Part shown: positions 1 to 9,000 of the stretch, one piece after another
Layout of the letters: each line of letters starts with the position of its first letter
How positions within the stretch are numbered: the first letter of the stretch is position 1
From: a bacterium
Lineage (GTDB): Bacteria > UBA6262
Direction: 5' to 3'
Length of the DNA: 31,001 nucleotides
Assembly (NCBI GenBank): GCA_028716025.1
Contig: JAQUQP010000003.1
Coordinates: 1-31,001 of the forward strand
Translations under genes and position numbers: made by a program
Notes under the pieces: generated by a model
Database searches by the model: none
What the model was told of the DNA's origin: nothing
What the model saw: only the letters and a program-made list of their open reading frames with translations

Positions 1-144
1 TTCGTGATCAAAGATGAAGTATTAACCCTTCTGGAAGAGCCTACAGGAGAGTTTATGGCGGTCATACCTATCGGGTATCCGTCTAAATCATCGCTGGGGC
101 CGAATAAAAAGCATTTGGACATGGTCATTAAGGAAATGCTATAA
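1..144 (+). CDS. Nitroreductase family protein, C-terminal end (partial)
   Basis: Only the last 47 codons are inside the window, open from base 1 to the TAA at 142-144. The residues read GEFMAVIPIGYPSKSS followed by a GPNKKHLD stretch. The pattern of a short hydrophobic strand VAVIPIGYP and then a Lys/Pro-rich tail is typical of the C-terminus of FMN-dependent nitroreductase-fold proteins, where it packs at the dimer interface. No catalytic or flavin-binding residue is visible, so substrate and exact subfamily cannot be given. The stop codon is shared with the first unit of a 7-bp repeat array that fills the gap to the transporter gene downstream. Confidence 0.6.
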   Translation, partial: FVIKDEVLTLLEEPTGEFMAVIPIGYPSKSSLGPNKKHLDMVIKEML

Positions 145-184
145 ATTCGAAGCACGAATATTGAAATTCGATATTAGAATTTGA
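143..184 (+). repeat. AT-rich heptamer array (six 7-bp units)
   Basis: Reading from 143 the sequence divides exactly into AAATTCG, AAGCACG, AATATTG, AAATTCG, ATATTAG and AATTTGA. Units 1 and 4 are identical, and the others keep the AA-rich start. The array fills the whole gap between the nitroreductase stop codon and the Shine-Dalgarno region of the permease gene. It shares only its 7-bp phase, not its sequence, with the arrays at 1008, 4751, 4873 and 10383. Confidence 0.6.
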
Positions 185-191
185 GGTCAAT

Positions 192-1007
192 GTGTGGCAG
201 AAAATAAAACATAATCGCCTGGCTGTATCTGGTCTTATAATTATAGCTATTCTTTTAGCCGTAGCCTTATTAGCTCCTAAGATCGTACAATATGACCCAA
301 CCAGCCAGAATATCATTGAACGGCTGCAAAAACCGTCTTTCAGCCATTGGCTGGGAACAGATGAATTAGGCAGGGATGTGCTTTCACGCGTTATCTACGG
401 AGCCAGGATTTCGTTATCCGTGGGTTTTATTGCCGTAGGTATCTCTGTTCTTATCGGAATATTTTTCGGCTCCTTAGCGGGATTTTATGGCCATTGGATC
501 GATTCCCTGATCATGCGGTTTGTTGATGTCATGTTTTGCTTCCCTTCATTTTTTCTCATTTTGATGATCATCGCCGTATTAGGACCGAATATCTACAATG
601 TAATGATTATTATCGGCATTACCAGTTGGCCGGGAATTGCCCGGCTGGTCAGGGGCGAGATATTATCGGTCAAAGAGAGGGAATATATCTATTCGGCTAA
701 AGCTATCGGGGCCTCGGACTTGAGGATCATCTTCAGTCATATTCTGCCGAATGCCCTGGGACCGGTCTTAGTTACCGCCACACTGGGTATAGCTGATGCC
801 ATATTAGTAGAATCTGGTTTGAGTTTTCTCGGCCTAGGGGTTCAGCCACCAATGCCCAGTTGGGGTAATATCCTGACTTCAGGAAAAGACTATATCGAAT
901 CTGCCTGGTGGCTGACTTTATTTCCGGGATTGGCTATATTGATCACGATACTTTCCTATAATCTGGTAGGAGAAGGTCTAAGGGAAGTAATTGATCCGAA
1001 ACTTTAA
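192..1007 (+). CDS. Peptide/nickel-type ABC transporter permease (OppC/DppC family)
   Basis: Inner-membrane permease of 271 residues, the normal length for the DppC/OppC branch. It begins with GTG at 192 preceded by TGAGGT. An N-terminal TM helix (about residues 12-30) is followed by the family signature LGTDELGRDVLSRVIYGAR (about 54-72) and five more hydrophobic segments. The cytoplasmic EAA loop that contacts the ATPases is seen in EYIYSAKAIGASDLRIIF, and the C-terminus carries the conserved GLSFLGLGVQPPMPSWG segment. The partner permease (OppB/DppB) and a solute-binding protein are not in the window and may lie upstream, although the preceding gene is a nitroreductase. The two ATPases follow at 1058 and 3588. 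Substrate (dipeptide, oligopeptide or other) cannot be read from the permease alone. Confidence 0.9.
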   Translation: MWQKIKHNRLAVSGLIIIAILLAVALLAPKIVQYDPTSQNIIERLQKPSFSHWLGTDELGRDVLSRVIYGARISLSVGFIAVGISVLIGIFFGSLAGFYGHWIDSLIMRFVDVMFCFPSFFLILMIIAVLGPNIYNVMIIIGITSWPGIARLVRGEILSVKEREYIYSAKAIGASDLRIIFSHILPNALGPVLVTATLGIADAILVESGLSFLGLGVQPPMPSWGNILTSGKDYIESAWWLTLFPGLAILITILSYNLVGEGLREVIDPKL

Positions 1008-1028
1008 AGACGGATGGCGGACGGCAGT
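1008..1028 (+). repeat. GC-rich heptamer repeat fragment
   Basis: Directly after the permease stop codon the bases parse as AGACGGA, TGGCGGA, CGGCAGT. The 14-mer at 1012-1025 is the exact reverse complement of 4763-4776 inside the nucleotidyltransferase gene, so the two belong to the same repeat family in opposite orientation. Confidence 0.5.
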
Positions 1029-1057
1029 AAATGCGAGGACATTGAAAAGGCAAATTG

Positions 1058-2032
1058 ATGCAGAATTTATTAGAGATAAAAAACCTGAATGTAGAGTACT
1101 ATAAAGGCGGACAAACTATTCGGGCAGTCAGGGGAATGGACCTGGCGATCAAATTGGGAGAGATCGTTAGCCTGGTCGGGGAATCCGGTTGCGGCAAATC
1201 TACTATTGCCCTGTCAGTTATGCGCTTGATCCCGCAGAAACAGGGCCGGATCACTTCCGGACAGATCTCATTCGCCGGATATGATATCGTCACATTGTCA
1301 GAAGAAGAATGCCGGGACTTCCGCGGTAACAAGATCGGGATGGTTTTCCAGGAAGCTTTTTCCAGTCTGAATCCTGTATTCAAGGTAGGCGACCAGATCA
1401 AAGAAGCGATCAGGCTGCATAATCCTGATTTTAACCAGCAAAATTGTAAACAGAGAGCGGTTGAAGCATTGCAACTAGTTAATATACCACAACCTGAAGA
1501 ACGGTATGACGCTTATCCCCACCAATTATCCGGCGGGATGCAGCAACGGGCTATGCTGGCTATGTCCCTGGCCTGCCATCCGCAATTACTGATAGCCGAC
1601 GAACCAACTACCGCCCTGGATGTCACCATCCAAGCGCAAATACTGGACTTACTGGTTAAGTTCAGGAAAGACTTGTCTATGTCCATTTTACTGATCACCC
1701 ATAATTTGGCTATTGTCAGCCAATTAGCCGATACGGTAGCTATTATGTACGCTGGCCAGATCGTGGAACTAGGTTCACGGAAAGAGATCTTTAATAACCC
1801 TCTACATCCGTATACCATCGGCTTGCTGAATTCCATACCTGACATTGCTGCGAAAAAAGAGCGCTTGGTTCAGATCACGGGACAAATTCCTGACCCGGCC
1901 AACCTGCCACCAGGGTGCACGTTTAATCCACGCTGTCCATCCGCGCTGGATCTTTGCCGGAGTTTTAATCCGGTGATGGTTGAAAAGGAAAAACAACATT
2001 TTGTACAATGCTATAAATATACTTATAAATAA
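1058..2032 (+). CDS. Peptide ABC transporter ATP-binding protein (OppD/DppD family)
   Basis: ATPase of 324 residues that powers the importer. The Walker A motif GESGCGKS lies at residues 41-48, the ABC signature is LSGGMQQRAMLA, Walker B is LLIADEPT and the switch His is in ITHNLAIV. The C-terminal oligopeptide-transport extension is present with its Cys-bearing motif GCTFNPRCPSALDLC. In some family members such cysteines bind an iron-sulfur cluster. A TTG at 1055 precedes the ATG at 1058; I chose the ATG, which sits 7 bases after AAAAGG. In most genomes the OppF partner follows at once; here three other genes intervene before it. Confidence 0.9.
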   Translation: MQNLLEIKNLNVEYYKGGQTIRAVRGMDLAIKLGEIVSLVGESGCGKSTIALSVMRLIPQKQGRITSGQISFAGYDIVTLSEEECRDFRGNKIGMVFQEAFSSLNPVFKVGDQIKEAIRLHNPDFNQQNCKQRAVEALQLVNIPQPEERYDAYPHQLSGGMQQRAMLAMSLACHPQLLIADEPTTALDVTIQAQILDLLVKFRKDLSMSILLITHNLAIVSQLADTVAIMYAGQIVELGSRKEIFNNPLHPYTIGLLNSIPDIAAKKERLVQITGQIPDPANLPPGCTFNPRCPSALDLCRSFNPVMVEKEKQHFVQCYKYTYK

Positions 2033-2040
2033 GAGGGAGC

Positions 2041-2736
2041 ATGGAAAAGCATTCTATTGGATTAGCTGAAAGCCATATCATCGCTATCATGAACAGCAAA
2101 AGGATTCTGATCAGCACTGGAGCACCTATCAGCATCGGGGACACGCCGGAAATTATGATCCTGGGGCAGCGTTACCAACTGGAAAACCAGCTCCAGGGAA
2201 TGGATATAAAGCAGATCGGGGCCGCACTGAAAACCGATATAAACGCTCTTTTAGGCATGGATATATTAAGCAAATTCGTATTCTATATTTCCCACAATAT
2301 TGAAGCTATTATTTTTAGCGATTTTTTTATCAATTTCAAGGAAAATATGCGTGAATTGCCCATAAATATGGATTTTAACTTGCCTATTATCACCCTAAAA
2401 ATGGGCGGTGTAGACGTAAAAATGATCCTGGATACCGGTTCCAAACTATCTTATCTTGATGCCAGTTTATTGGCCGGTATGAAAAATGTCGGGACGATGG
2501 AGGTGTTCTATCCGGGATTCAATGTATTTGTGACTGAAGTATATCATCTCCCGGTAGAACTAAGGGATAAGCTCTTGGATATTCATTTTGGTATGTTACC
2601 CGATGCAGTAATGAAAAATTTATCTTTGACCGGTTGTACAGGTATTCTCGGGTCAGAAATATTCAAATATTTTAATATCCAGTTCTGTTTAAAGAAAAAT
2701 ACTCTTTGGCTGGTGGATAAGGGCAAAACAAGATAG
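2041..2736 (+). CDS. Retropepsin-like aspartyl protease family protein, two lobes, first lobe degenerate
   Basis: 231 residues, starting at ATG 2041 after AGAGGGAGC. The second half carries a clear retropepsin-like active-site motif, ILDTGSKLSYLD with D131-T132-G133-S134, and the matching C-terminal GILGSEIFKYFNIQF element of the fold. The first half repeats this architecture: LISTGAPISIG with S25-T26-G27, then ALLGMDILSKFVFYI. It therefore looks like an internal duplication in which the first lobe has lost the catalytic Asp. There is no signal peptide or TM segment, so a cytoplasmic location is likely. It is placed inside a peptide-importer operon, which makes peptide processing a reasonable guess but not something the sequence proves. 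With a single Asp it would need to dimerise to act as a protease, or it may be a non-catalytic binding protein. Confidence 0.65.
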   Translation: MEKHSIGLAESHIIAIMNSKRILISTGAPISIGDTPEIMILGQRYQLENQLQGMDIKQIGAALKTDINALLGMDILSKFVFYISHNIEAIIFSDFFINFKENMRELPINMDFNLPIITLKMGGVDVKMILDTGSKLSYLDASLLAGMKNVGTMEVFYPGFNVFVTEVYHLPVELRDKLLDIHFGMLPDAVMKNLSLTGCTGILGSEIFKYFNIQFCLKKNTLWLVDKGKTR

Positions 2737-2751
2737 GATAGGGTATTTATT

Positions 2752-3300
2752 ATGAAAAATAAAATTATTTGGTTTATCATCTCCGCGCTTTTTGCCCCGC
2801 TATTTTCATGCGCCCCGGTGGCAGTAGATAATTATCGTTATCCTAACACACCCGATCTAGTCGTTTATTCTTACTGTAATGCTGATGCTTATGGAGCGAA
2901 ACTATCCAAAGAAACCGCTAAATCGATAGCGAGGTTTAACTCTATCTCTAATATACCGGAGCAAAGTTTGGATAAGATCTATATTGTCCGGGAATTCAAA
3001 GTATCAAGAACGCAAGTAATAGAATCTTACGCGACAGTCTGGGTTAAATATGATTACCTGGCTATATTACAACCGTTTGGCCAGGTACCCCTGGACCCAA
3101 GGGTCAGCGTGTTGCCTAATTATGTTGATTTTATCCTGGTCCAGGAAAATGGTTTATGGAAGATCAAGAAAGGAATGGTTCCGCCTTGCATCAGTAAGGA
3201 CAAGGCCTTAGAATATTTACGCGCTCTTCAAGAGACTTGCCTGGGTGAAGAAAAAGATAAAATTACTCTTATTATTCAACAATTGGAGATTTTAAATTGA
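2752..3300 (+). CDS. Putative lipoprotein of unknown function
   Basis: 182 residues beginning with a lipoprotein signal: charged MKNK, a hydrophobic stretch and the lipobox-like LFSC with the modifiable Cys at residue 20. The mature part opens with APVAVDNYRYP and contains a short low-similarity alpha/beta segment ending in EYLRALQETCLG. I do not recognise a domain. The region VSRTQVIESYATVWVKYDYLAILQPFG and the later FILVQENGLWKIKKGMV are strand-rich and resemble the small cone-shaped NTF2-like or DUF-type lipoprotein domains in outline only. It sits between the retropepsin-like gene and a small membrane protein, all inside the ABC operon. Confidence 0.7.
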   Translation: MKNKIIWFIISALFAPLFSCAPVAVDNYRYPNTPDLVVYSYCNADAYGAKLSKETAKSIARFNSISNIPEQSLDKIYIVREFKVSRTQVIESYATVWVKYDYLAILQPFGQVPLDPRVSVLPNYVDFILVQENGLWKIKKGMVPPCISKDKALEYLRALQETCLGEEKDKITLIIQQLEILN

Positions 3301-3321
3301 TCGCTACTGAAGGGATTGTTT

Positions 3322-3564
3322 ATGCCTGAAAACAACGAACCAATAAAATGGTATTGGAAGACTTCGATCCTGGTGATTGCATTGCTTTCGGTCGGGCCCC
3401 TGGCTTTGCCCTTGGTTTGGTTCAACCCGCATCTAAATCGCCGACGGAAGATCATTTATACCGTGATCATTATTGTGGTGAGTTATTTATTGATCATCTG
3501 GTCGGTCAATGCCTATAATAAATACATGAAAATATATGAGGACTTGCTGAAGCAAATGCCTTAA
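3322..3564 (+). CDS. Small two-TM membrane protein, conserved type
   Basis: 80 residues with the start placed at ATG 3322, six bases after AAGGGA; an upstream in-frame TTG at 3316 overlaps that ribosome site and is less likely. Two hydrophobic segments are clear: about residues 15-33 (ILVIALLSVGPLALPLVWF) and 43-62 (IIYTVIIIVVSYLLIIWSV), separated by the basic turn NPHLNRRRK. The KWYWKTS entry and the GPLALPLVW-NP pattern resemble small membrane proteins that are often found in candidate-phylum genomes, sometimes with an N-terminal zinc ribbon, which is absent here. No function can be assigned. Confidence 0.65.
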   Translation: MPENNEPIKWYWKTSILVIALLSVGPLALPLVWFNPHLNRRRKIIYTVIIIVVSYLLIIWSVNAYNKYMKIYEDLLKQMP

Positions 3565-3587
3565 CTTTACTGCATCTTATAGGAATT

Positions 3588-4547
3588 ATGCCGCCACTAT
3601 TAGAAGTAAAAAACTTAACAAAATATTATCCAGTGGAAAAGGGTATCCTAAAACAGGCTGTCGGCCTGGTCAAAGCCATCGACGGAGTGAATTTCTCTAT
3701 CGCCGAAAAGGAAACTCTTGGTCTGGTCGGTGAATCCGGCTGTGGCAAAACCACTTGCGGCCGGCTGATCGCTAATTTGCTGAAACCGACCAGCGGTGAA
3801 GTATTTTTTAAAGAAAAAAACATCCATGCGCTTAAAGGTAAATATTTAACCGCTTGTCGCAGGCAAGTCCAGATCATATTCCAGGACCCATTCTCCTCTC
3901 TTGACCCCCGTCAAAATATTTATGATATTATTTCTGAACCGATCAGGATCCACCGCCTTTACGCCAAAGCAGAAACCCGGGAGAAAGTGGAGGAATTACT
4001 AAGCCTGGTTGGTTTGCCTAATGATATTGTCAATGGTTACCCGCATCAGTTGAGCGGCGGCCAGCGCCAGCGCATCGGGTTGGCCAGGATATTATCCTTA
4101 AGTCCCAAGCTGATCATCGCGGATGAGCCGGTTTCCTCTTTGGATATTTCTATTCAGGCGCAGATAATTAACCTGTTCAAGGATCTGCAGCAAAAATATG
4201 GTCTGAGCTATCTTTTTATCTCGCATGACCTGGGGGTGGTTAAGCACATCGCCCACAGGATAGCTGTAATGTACTTAGGCAAAATTGTAGAACTGGCTGA
4301 TAGTGATGAATTATTTGCCCAGCCTTATCATCCCTATACAAAAATGTTGATCCAAAGTATCCCTTCGATCAAAACCGGTAAAAATGGTACAATAACCGGG
4401 CGGGAAATTGATAGGTCTTCTACCCCTGTAAAAGGATGTGCCTTTTATGGGAGATGCGGAAAAGCCACGAGCCGTTGTAAAGATATTGAACCAATACTTG
4501 AACCCAAAGGAGAAAAACATTTTGTCTGTTGCTGGTATCCTGAATAA
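3588..4547 (+). CDS. Peptide ABC transporter ATP-binding protein (OppF/DppF family)
   Basis: 319 residues, second ATPase of the importer. Walker A is GESGCGKT at residues 48-55, the signature is [15 protein letters not shown], Walker B is [12 protein letters not shown] and the switch His is in FISHDLGVV. The C-terminal extension [15 protein letters not shown] parallels the one in the first ATPase. The start ATG at 3588 follows ATAGGA. The last 26 bases overlap the start of the nucleotidyltransferase gene, whose Shine-Dalgarno sequence lies inside this coding region, so the two are probably translationally coupled. Confidence 0.9.
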   Translation: MPPLLEVKNLTKYYPVEKGILKQAVGLVKAIDGVNFSIAEKETLGLVGESGCGKTTCGRLIANLLKPTSGEVFFKEKNIHALKGKYLTACRRQVQIIFQDPFSSLDPRQNIYDIISEPIRIHRLYAKAETREKVEELLSLVGLPNDIVNGYPHQLSGGQRQRIGLARILSLSPKLIIADEPVSSLDISIQAQIINLFKDLQQKYGLSYLFISHDLGVVKHIAHRIAVMYLGKIVELADSDELFAQPYHPYTKMLIQSIPSIKTGKNGTITGREIDRSSTPVKGCAFYGRCGKATSRCKDIEPILEPKGEKHFVCCWYPE

Positions 4548-5994
4548 ATTATCCGCGGCTAAACATTCCCATCAATTATATCTGGTCGGCGGCATAGTGC
4601 GTGATATTCTGCTAAGGCGGGATACGAAAGATATTGACCTGGCCTGCAAAGGCGCCCGGGGACTGGCCAATAAATTCGCCAAAGCCACTGGCGGCAGTTA
4701 TTTCCCTTTAGACGAAGAAAACCAGATCTACAGGGTAGTCCTTAAACAGCCGTCCGCCGTCCGCCGTCCGCCATCCATTATCAACTACGACTTTGCTGAA
4801 TTACGTGGCGGGAATATCAAAACAGACCTGTCCCTGAGAGATTTTACTGTAGATGCCATGGCTATAGAACTGGACGGCAGACGGCAGATAGCAGCTGGCA
4901 GGAAAAACATAATAGATCCATTTAAGGGACAAGCAGACTTAAAAAACAAAATTATACGGATGGTGGGGAAAAATATATATAAGGATGACCCATTACGGAT
5001 GATGCGGGCTTTTCGACTGGCCGCAATATTAGGTTTTAAGATAGAAACAAACACCTTGGCCCTGGTATCCCGGCAACACAAGCTGATAAAAAAAGTTTCT
5101 ATGGAAAGAGTGCGGGAGGAGTTCATTAAAATATTATCCTGCGCCGATAGTACTGCCTATATCAAAGCTTTGGACAAATGCGGTGTTCTGGAAGTTCTAA
5201 TCCCGGAGGTTCGTAAATTGAAAATCGCGGCTAGGAATTTTTACGGACCGGAAGGTGTTTGGCGACATACCCTTTCAGGACTGGAGTACTTGGAAATAAT
5301 TATCCTCAAGGCCGACAAATATTTGCCTGGATATGCCCCTAAAATAATACAACATTTGGATACCCTGGTAATTGCCGATGTTCCTCGCCGGGTGACTTTG
5401 AAGATGGCCTATCTGCTGCATGATTTTGGCAAACCGGATACTGAAACAAAAGAAGGCCGTCGCAGCAGGTTCTTTGGCCATGAACTAGCCGGGGCGCAGT
5501 ACGCAGAAAAAATACTAACCCGGCTGCATTTCTCCAATAAAGAAACGAGTACGATCAAAAATATTATCATGAATCATATGCGGCCGGGAAATCTATCGGC
5601 CTTGGCCCAGATCACTGATAAAGCGATCTATCGCTATTTTCGTGACTTGAAAGAAGAAGGTCTGGATACATTGGTCTTATCTCTTGCCGACGCCTACACT
5701 ACTGCGGATACCGTGATCTTTAGGAAAAAACAGGATATCTATCCCGTAGATGCGCGTAAACATCTAAAAATAGTGCGCTCTATCATTAAAAGATATTACA
5801 CCCAACATAAGCAGATAGTTCCTAAAAACCTGCTCGATGGTAATGAAATAATGACCAGGTTTAAATTGCCAGAGGGACCGCTTATCGGACAGATGATTAA
5901 TAATTTAAAAGAAGCCCAGGCGCAAAAATTGATCACAACTAAAATACAAGCGTATGAATACTGTAAAAAATTGTTGACCTCTGCGGAAAAATAA
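4522..5994 (+). CDS. tRNA nucleotidyltransferase / poly(A) polymerase family protein with HD domain
   Basis: Class II nucleotidyltransferase, 490 residues from TTG 4522. That start was chosen because AAAGGAG at 4506-4512 lies nine bases upstream and the protein then opens close to the catalytic domain; earlier in-frame starts would extend into the ATPase gene. The head domain has LVGGIVRDILL (G23-G24) and the metal-binding DID at residues 37-39, followed by the RDFTVDAMA and IIDPFKGQADL motifs that bind nucleotide and shape the fold. The arm DDPLRMMRAFRLA is present. A C-terminal HD domain carries H300-D301 in LLHDFGKPDTE. Such enzymes add or repair the tRNA 3' CCA, or add poly(A); sequence alone does not settle which. 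Two heptamer repeats encode residues about 77-86 and 118-127, the loops flanking RDFTVDAMA. Confidence 0.85.
   Translation: MSVAGILNKLSAAKHSHQLYLVGGIVRDILLRRDTKDIDLACKGARGLANKFAKATGGSYFPLDEENQIYRVVLKQPSAVRRPPSIINYDFAELRGGNIKTDLSLRDFTVDAMAIELDGRRQIAAGRKNIIDPFKGQADLKNKIIRMVGKNIYKDDPLRMMRAFRLAAILGFKIETNTLALVSRQHKLIKKVSMERVREEFIKILSCADSTAYIKALDKCGVLEVLIPEVRKLKIAARNFYGPEGVWRHTLSGLEYLEIIILKADKYLPGYAPKIIQHLDTLVIADVPRRVTLKMAYLLHDFGKPDTETKEGRRSRFFGHELAGAQYAEKILTRLHFSNKETSTIKNIIMNHMRPGNLSALAQITDKAIYRYFRDLKEEGLDTLVLSLADAYTTADTVIFRKKQDIYPVDARKHLKIVRSIIKRYYTQHKQIVPKNLLDGNEIMTRFKLPEGPLIGQMINNLKEAQAQKLITTKIQAYEYCKKLLTSAEK
4751..4778 (+). repeat. GC-rich heptamer array inside a coding region
   Basis: Three perfect copies of CGTCCGC (4751-4757, 4758-4764, 4765-4771) and a degraded CATCCAT. 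The array stays in frame and encodes the PSAVRRPPS loop of the nucleotidyltransferase. Its 3' part is the reverse complement of the intergenic copy at 1012-1025. Confidence 0.65.
4873..4900 (+). repeat. Second heptamer array inside the same gene
   Basis: Parses as GACGGCA, GACGGCA, GATAGCA, GCTGGCA. It encodes the DGRRQIAAGR loop between RDFTVDAMA and IIDPFKGQ, a position where the family normally has a short beta-turn. The GACGGCA unit resembles the CGGACGGCAG bases in the intergenic copy at 1008-1028, read on the same strand. Confidence 0.6.
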
Positions 5995-6002
5995 TTTATA
6001 GT
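5974..6002 (+). promoter_or_regulatory. Sigma70-type promoter for the surface-protein operon
   Basis: TTGACC at 5974-5979 and TATAGT at 5997-6002 are separated by 17 bases. The predicted transcript would start near 6009, leaving a leader of about 25 bases that contains the G-rich ribosome site AGGGGGG before ATG 6034. The -35 box lies within the end of the nucleotidyltransferase gene. Confidence 0.55.
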
Positions 6003-6033
6003 ATATAAACTACATTTTAAATAGGGGGGTTTT

Positions 6034-9000
6034 ATGAAGAAGTACGTTCTTCCGGTGTTTGTTTCGCTTCTTCTCGGTTTAGTATTCTTGCCTGGACTGG
6101 CACAAGCTGACATTCCCACGTCAACTATCAATTCTTATGCTGATGGTCAGAGTGTCTGCAGCTACGGCGCCAGTTCTGTAGCCGCCAGCCTGGCCTTGAC
6201 CGTAACCAATACTGCTTCTCCCACCAGCGTGGAATATTCATACAGGTTACAGGGTGATAGCGCCTGGACGGTCATCGGTAGTACCGGTCCAGCCTTACCC
6301 ATGACTTGGGATATCAGTTCCTTGACTAACGGCGGTATCTATGAAACTCGAGCTGTCGCTTCAAATAGCAGCGGCACAGACCCCAGCCCGGGTTTTATCT
6401 GGCTAAAAGTGAACCAGAATCCCCAGGTAGGAGCCGTTGTATATAGCACCAGCAATGTAGTAGGCGCTAAAACGTACATTAAAGCCGGCAACCAGGATAT
6501 CACTGCCTGGTTTGCTAATGTCTTTGGAGCATCCAGGAAAATGGATACCAGCATTGCTCCAACCATTACTATTACTCCGAAAGGTAAAACAGCCATAACC
6601 GGTACTGATACCACCTGGTCCGCCACTGGTGTATCCAGCGATACAGTTAAACAAACGTTTGCCATAGCTGACACTACCGGCGACGGAGAAGCAACGGTTA
6701 CAGTCTCCGGAAGCAAAGATGTAAATGGTTTCACCCAGGATACTTTTTCCAGGCAATTAATTATCGACACAGTAAAACCTACCGTCACAAATATTCAGGT
6801 AGATGAAGATGGCGATGGATCATTTACTGATAATGTAGGTTATATTGCCAATGGCCAAACGCCTCGCTTTTATGTTACTTTTAGTGAAAGCGTTTTTGAC
6901 ATCGCGTATGCGAGTTACACGCCCACCGGAAAAACCCCGATCGGTCTGGTTGGTCCATTCTGGGTAGATGCGCCGGCAAATACAATAGCCTTTTTTACGC
7001 CTGCTGCGGCCATCAGTGCCACCACCGGTGATGGTTTAGCCGGAATGGTGTTAGAAACGATCCGCGATAATGCATTAAATTCCAATGACTATACCGCGAC
7101 CAATCTGGTGACCATTGACGGTACCGCGCCACGTACTCCGATTATCACTGCTCCGGCTAATAATATAGCAGTAGATGAAGGAAGCGTAGTAGAAGTAAAA
7201 TTGCAAACGCCTACCGATACGGATATTAAATATGCTTCGTTTACCGATGGAACTAATACGTACTGGGATTTCACTGCTCCTTACCAGTGCCCGATGCCAA
7301 TAGGAGCGGGGGTGACTACCTTGACTGTAAGATATATAGATAAGGCGGGAAATACCTCAACCGCTGAAGTTATCACTGTTGCCACTAATCCACTGGTTGA
7401 TAAAACCGTGCCACATGCCTTGATCAGGACCACAACAGTAACTATTTGGCCAACCCGTATTGATCTAAGAGCCTATGTCAATGATACTGAAACCAATATC
7501 AAGAAAGTAGAATTCCAGTATTCCACGGACAATATCAGCTGGGCCACTATTGGCACCGATGCCAAGAATGATGACAATTTTATAATTCCCTGGGATGTGA
7601 CCACACTGGCCACCGGGACTTATTATCTCCGGGCCATTGCTACTGACTTAGCCGGAAATGTTGACTCCAGTCCGTCAGCTATCAACATTTGGATATCTAC
7701 TGAAGCAGGCACAATAGACATTATCGAATCCACAGCCAAAGTTGACCCGGTCTTTTCGATACAAGGAGCTATGGATGCGACCACCAATACAATCACGGCG
7801 CATGTGGATTCAAGCAACCAACCGACTATCAGCATAGTGTTGACCGATAACTCAACGGGAAATACTAGTTTTATCTTACCAAGCTCCATAACCGTAACCG
7901 GCAGCGGCACCAGTTGGGATGCTACTGTCACGAATACCGCTATTACCAATAGCGTTTACGCCACCATCAATGTGATTGCCCAGAACTCTAACGGCGAAAC
8001 GATCACCCGCAGCTGCGATGTAGGCGTTGTTCCCGTGGATATCACCAAAACTCATACTTTAGCCGGAAACGCGCAGTTTGGCTTTGGCTATACTATGAAC
8101 TCCAACACCTTAAAAGAAAATACTAATATGGTTATAAAAACCGTGACTACGCCTGTGACCACGCAAAGTAACATTTTGGCGATTGGCCCGGCTATGGATC
8201 TTTCACTGGCCAACGGCGTCACTACTTTTGCCCCGGTTACTTTGAGCTTTAATTATCCTAACCTTAATAATACCGGCGGGTTGTACCCGAACACAACCAT
8301 ACTGCAGTCCAAGCTGACTATTTGCTTCTGGAACGCGGAAACTCAAAAATGGGTCAGGGATAAAACTGTTGTCCATGCTACGGCAGGAAACACAAGTGCA
8401 ACCTGTACAACCACACATTTTTCCATTTATAGTGTGATCGCGGACTATGCCAAACCAGTAGCTTCTGACATTTCCATCAATGGTCCTATCGTCAGCGCTA
8501 AAGTCACTGATGAAGGCAGCGGTATTAATTCCAGTTGGGCTGTTGGCAATTGTTACCTTAAAGTGAATGGTACAACATATTACAGCACTACCTATGACCA
8601 GGATACTGATCTTATGACTTTCGAAGCCACCAACCTGGTTGACGCTGGAGATTATCCGTATGTCCTTAGGGTCGTAGACAAGGTCGGCAACTATACTGAA
8701 TATAACGGAATATTGTCTTATACGAAAATGGAAGAGCTCAGTGACGTCCATAACTATCCAAATCCGTTTGATCCTAACCGGGAAGACACCACGATCAGGT
8801 TCATTTTAAGTGAGAACGGCAACATTACTTGCAGGATCTATGATTTTAACGGCGATCTGGTCACTATCCTGCAAAGAAATGACACATGGAGTAAAGGATT
8901 AGTTGAATTTAAGTGGGGTGGTACCAATGACAATGGCAAAAAAGTAGCCAATGGTACTTACTTTGCTGAAATACAGGTCAGCGGTTCGGCATCAGACTAT

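Noticed and set aside
4751..4900. Heptamer repeats as a CRISPR array
   Set aside because: Units are 7 bases, contiguous and without spacers, and they lie inside a coding region.
6339..6788. Long minus-strand open frames inside the surface-protein gene
   Set aside because: They are antisense shadows caused by the Thr/Ser-rich codon pattern of the large protein and have no ribosome sites or recognisable domains.
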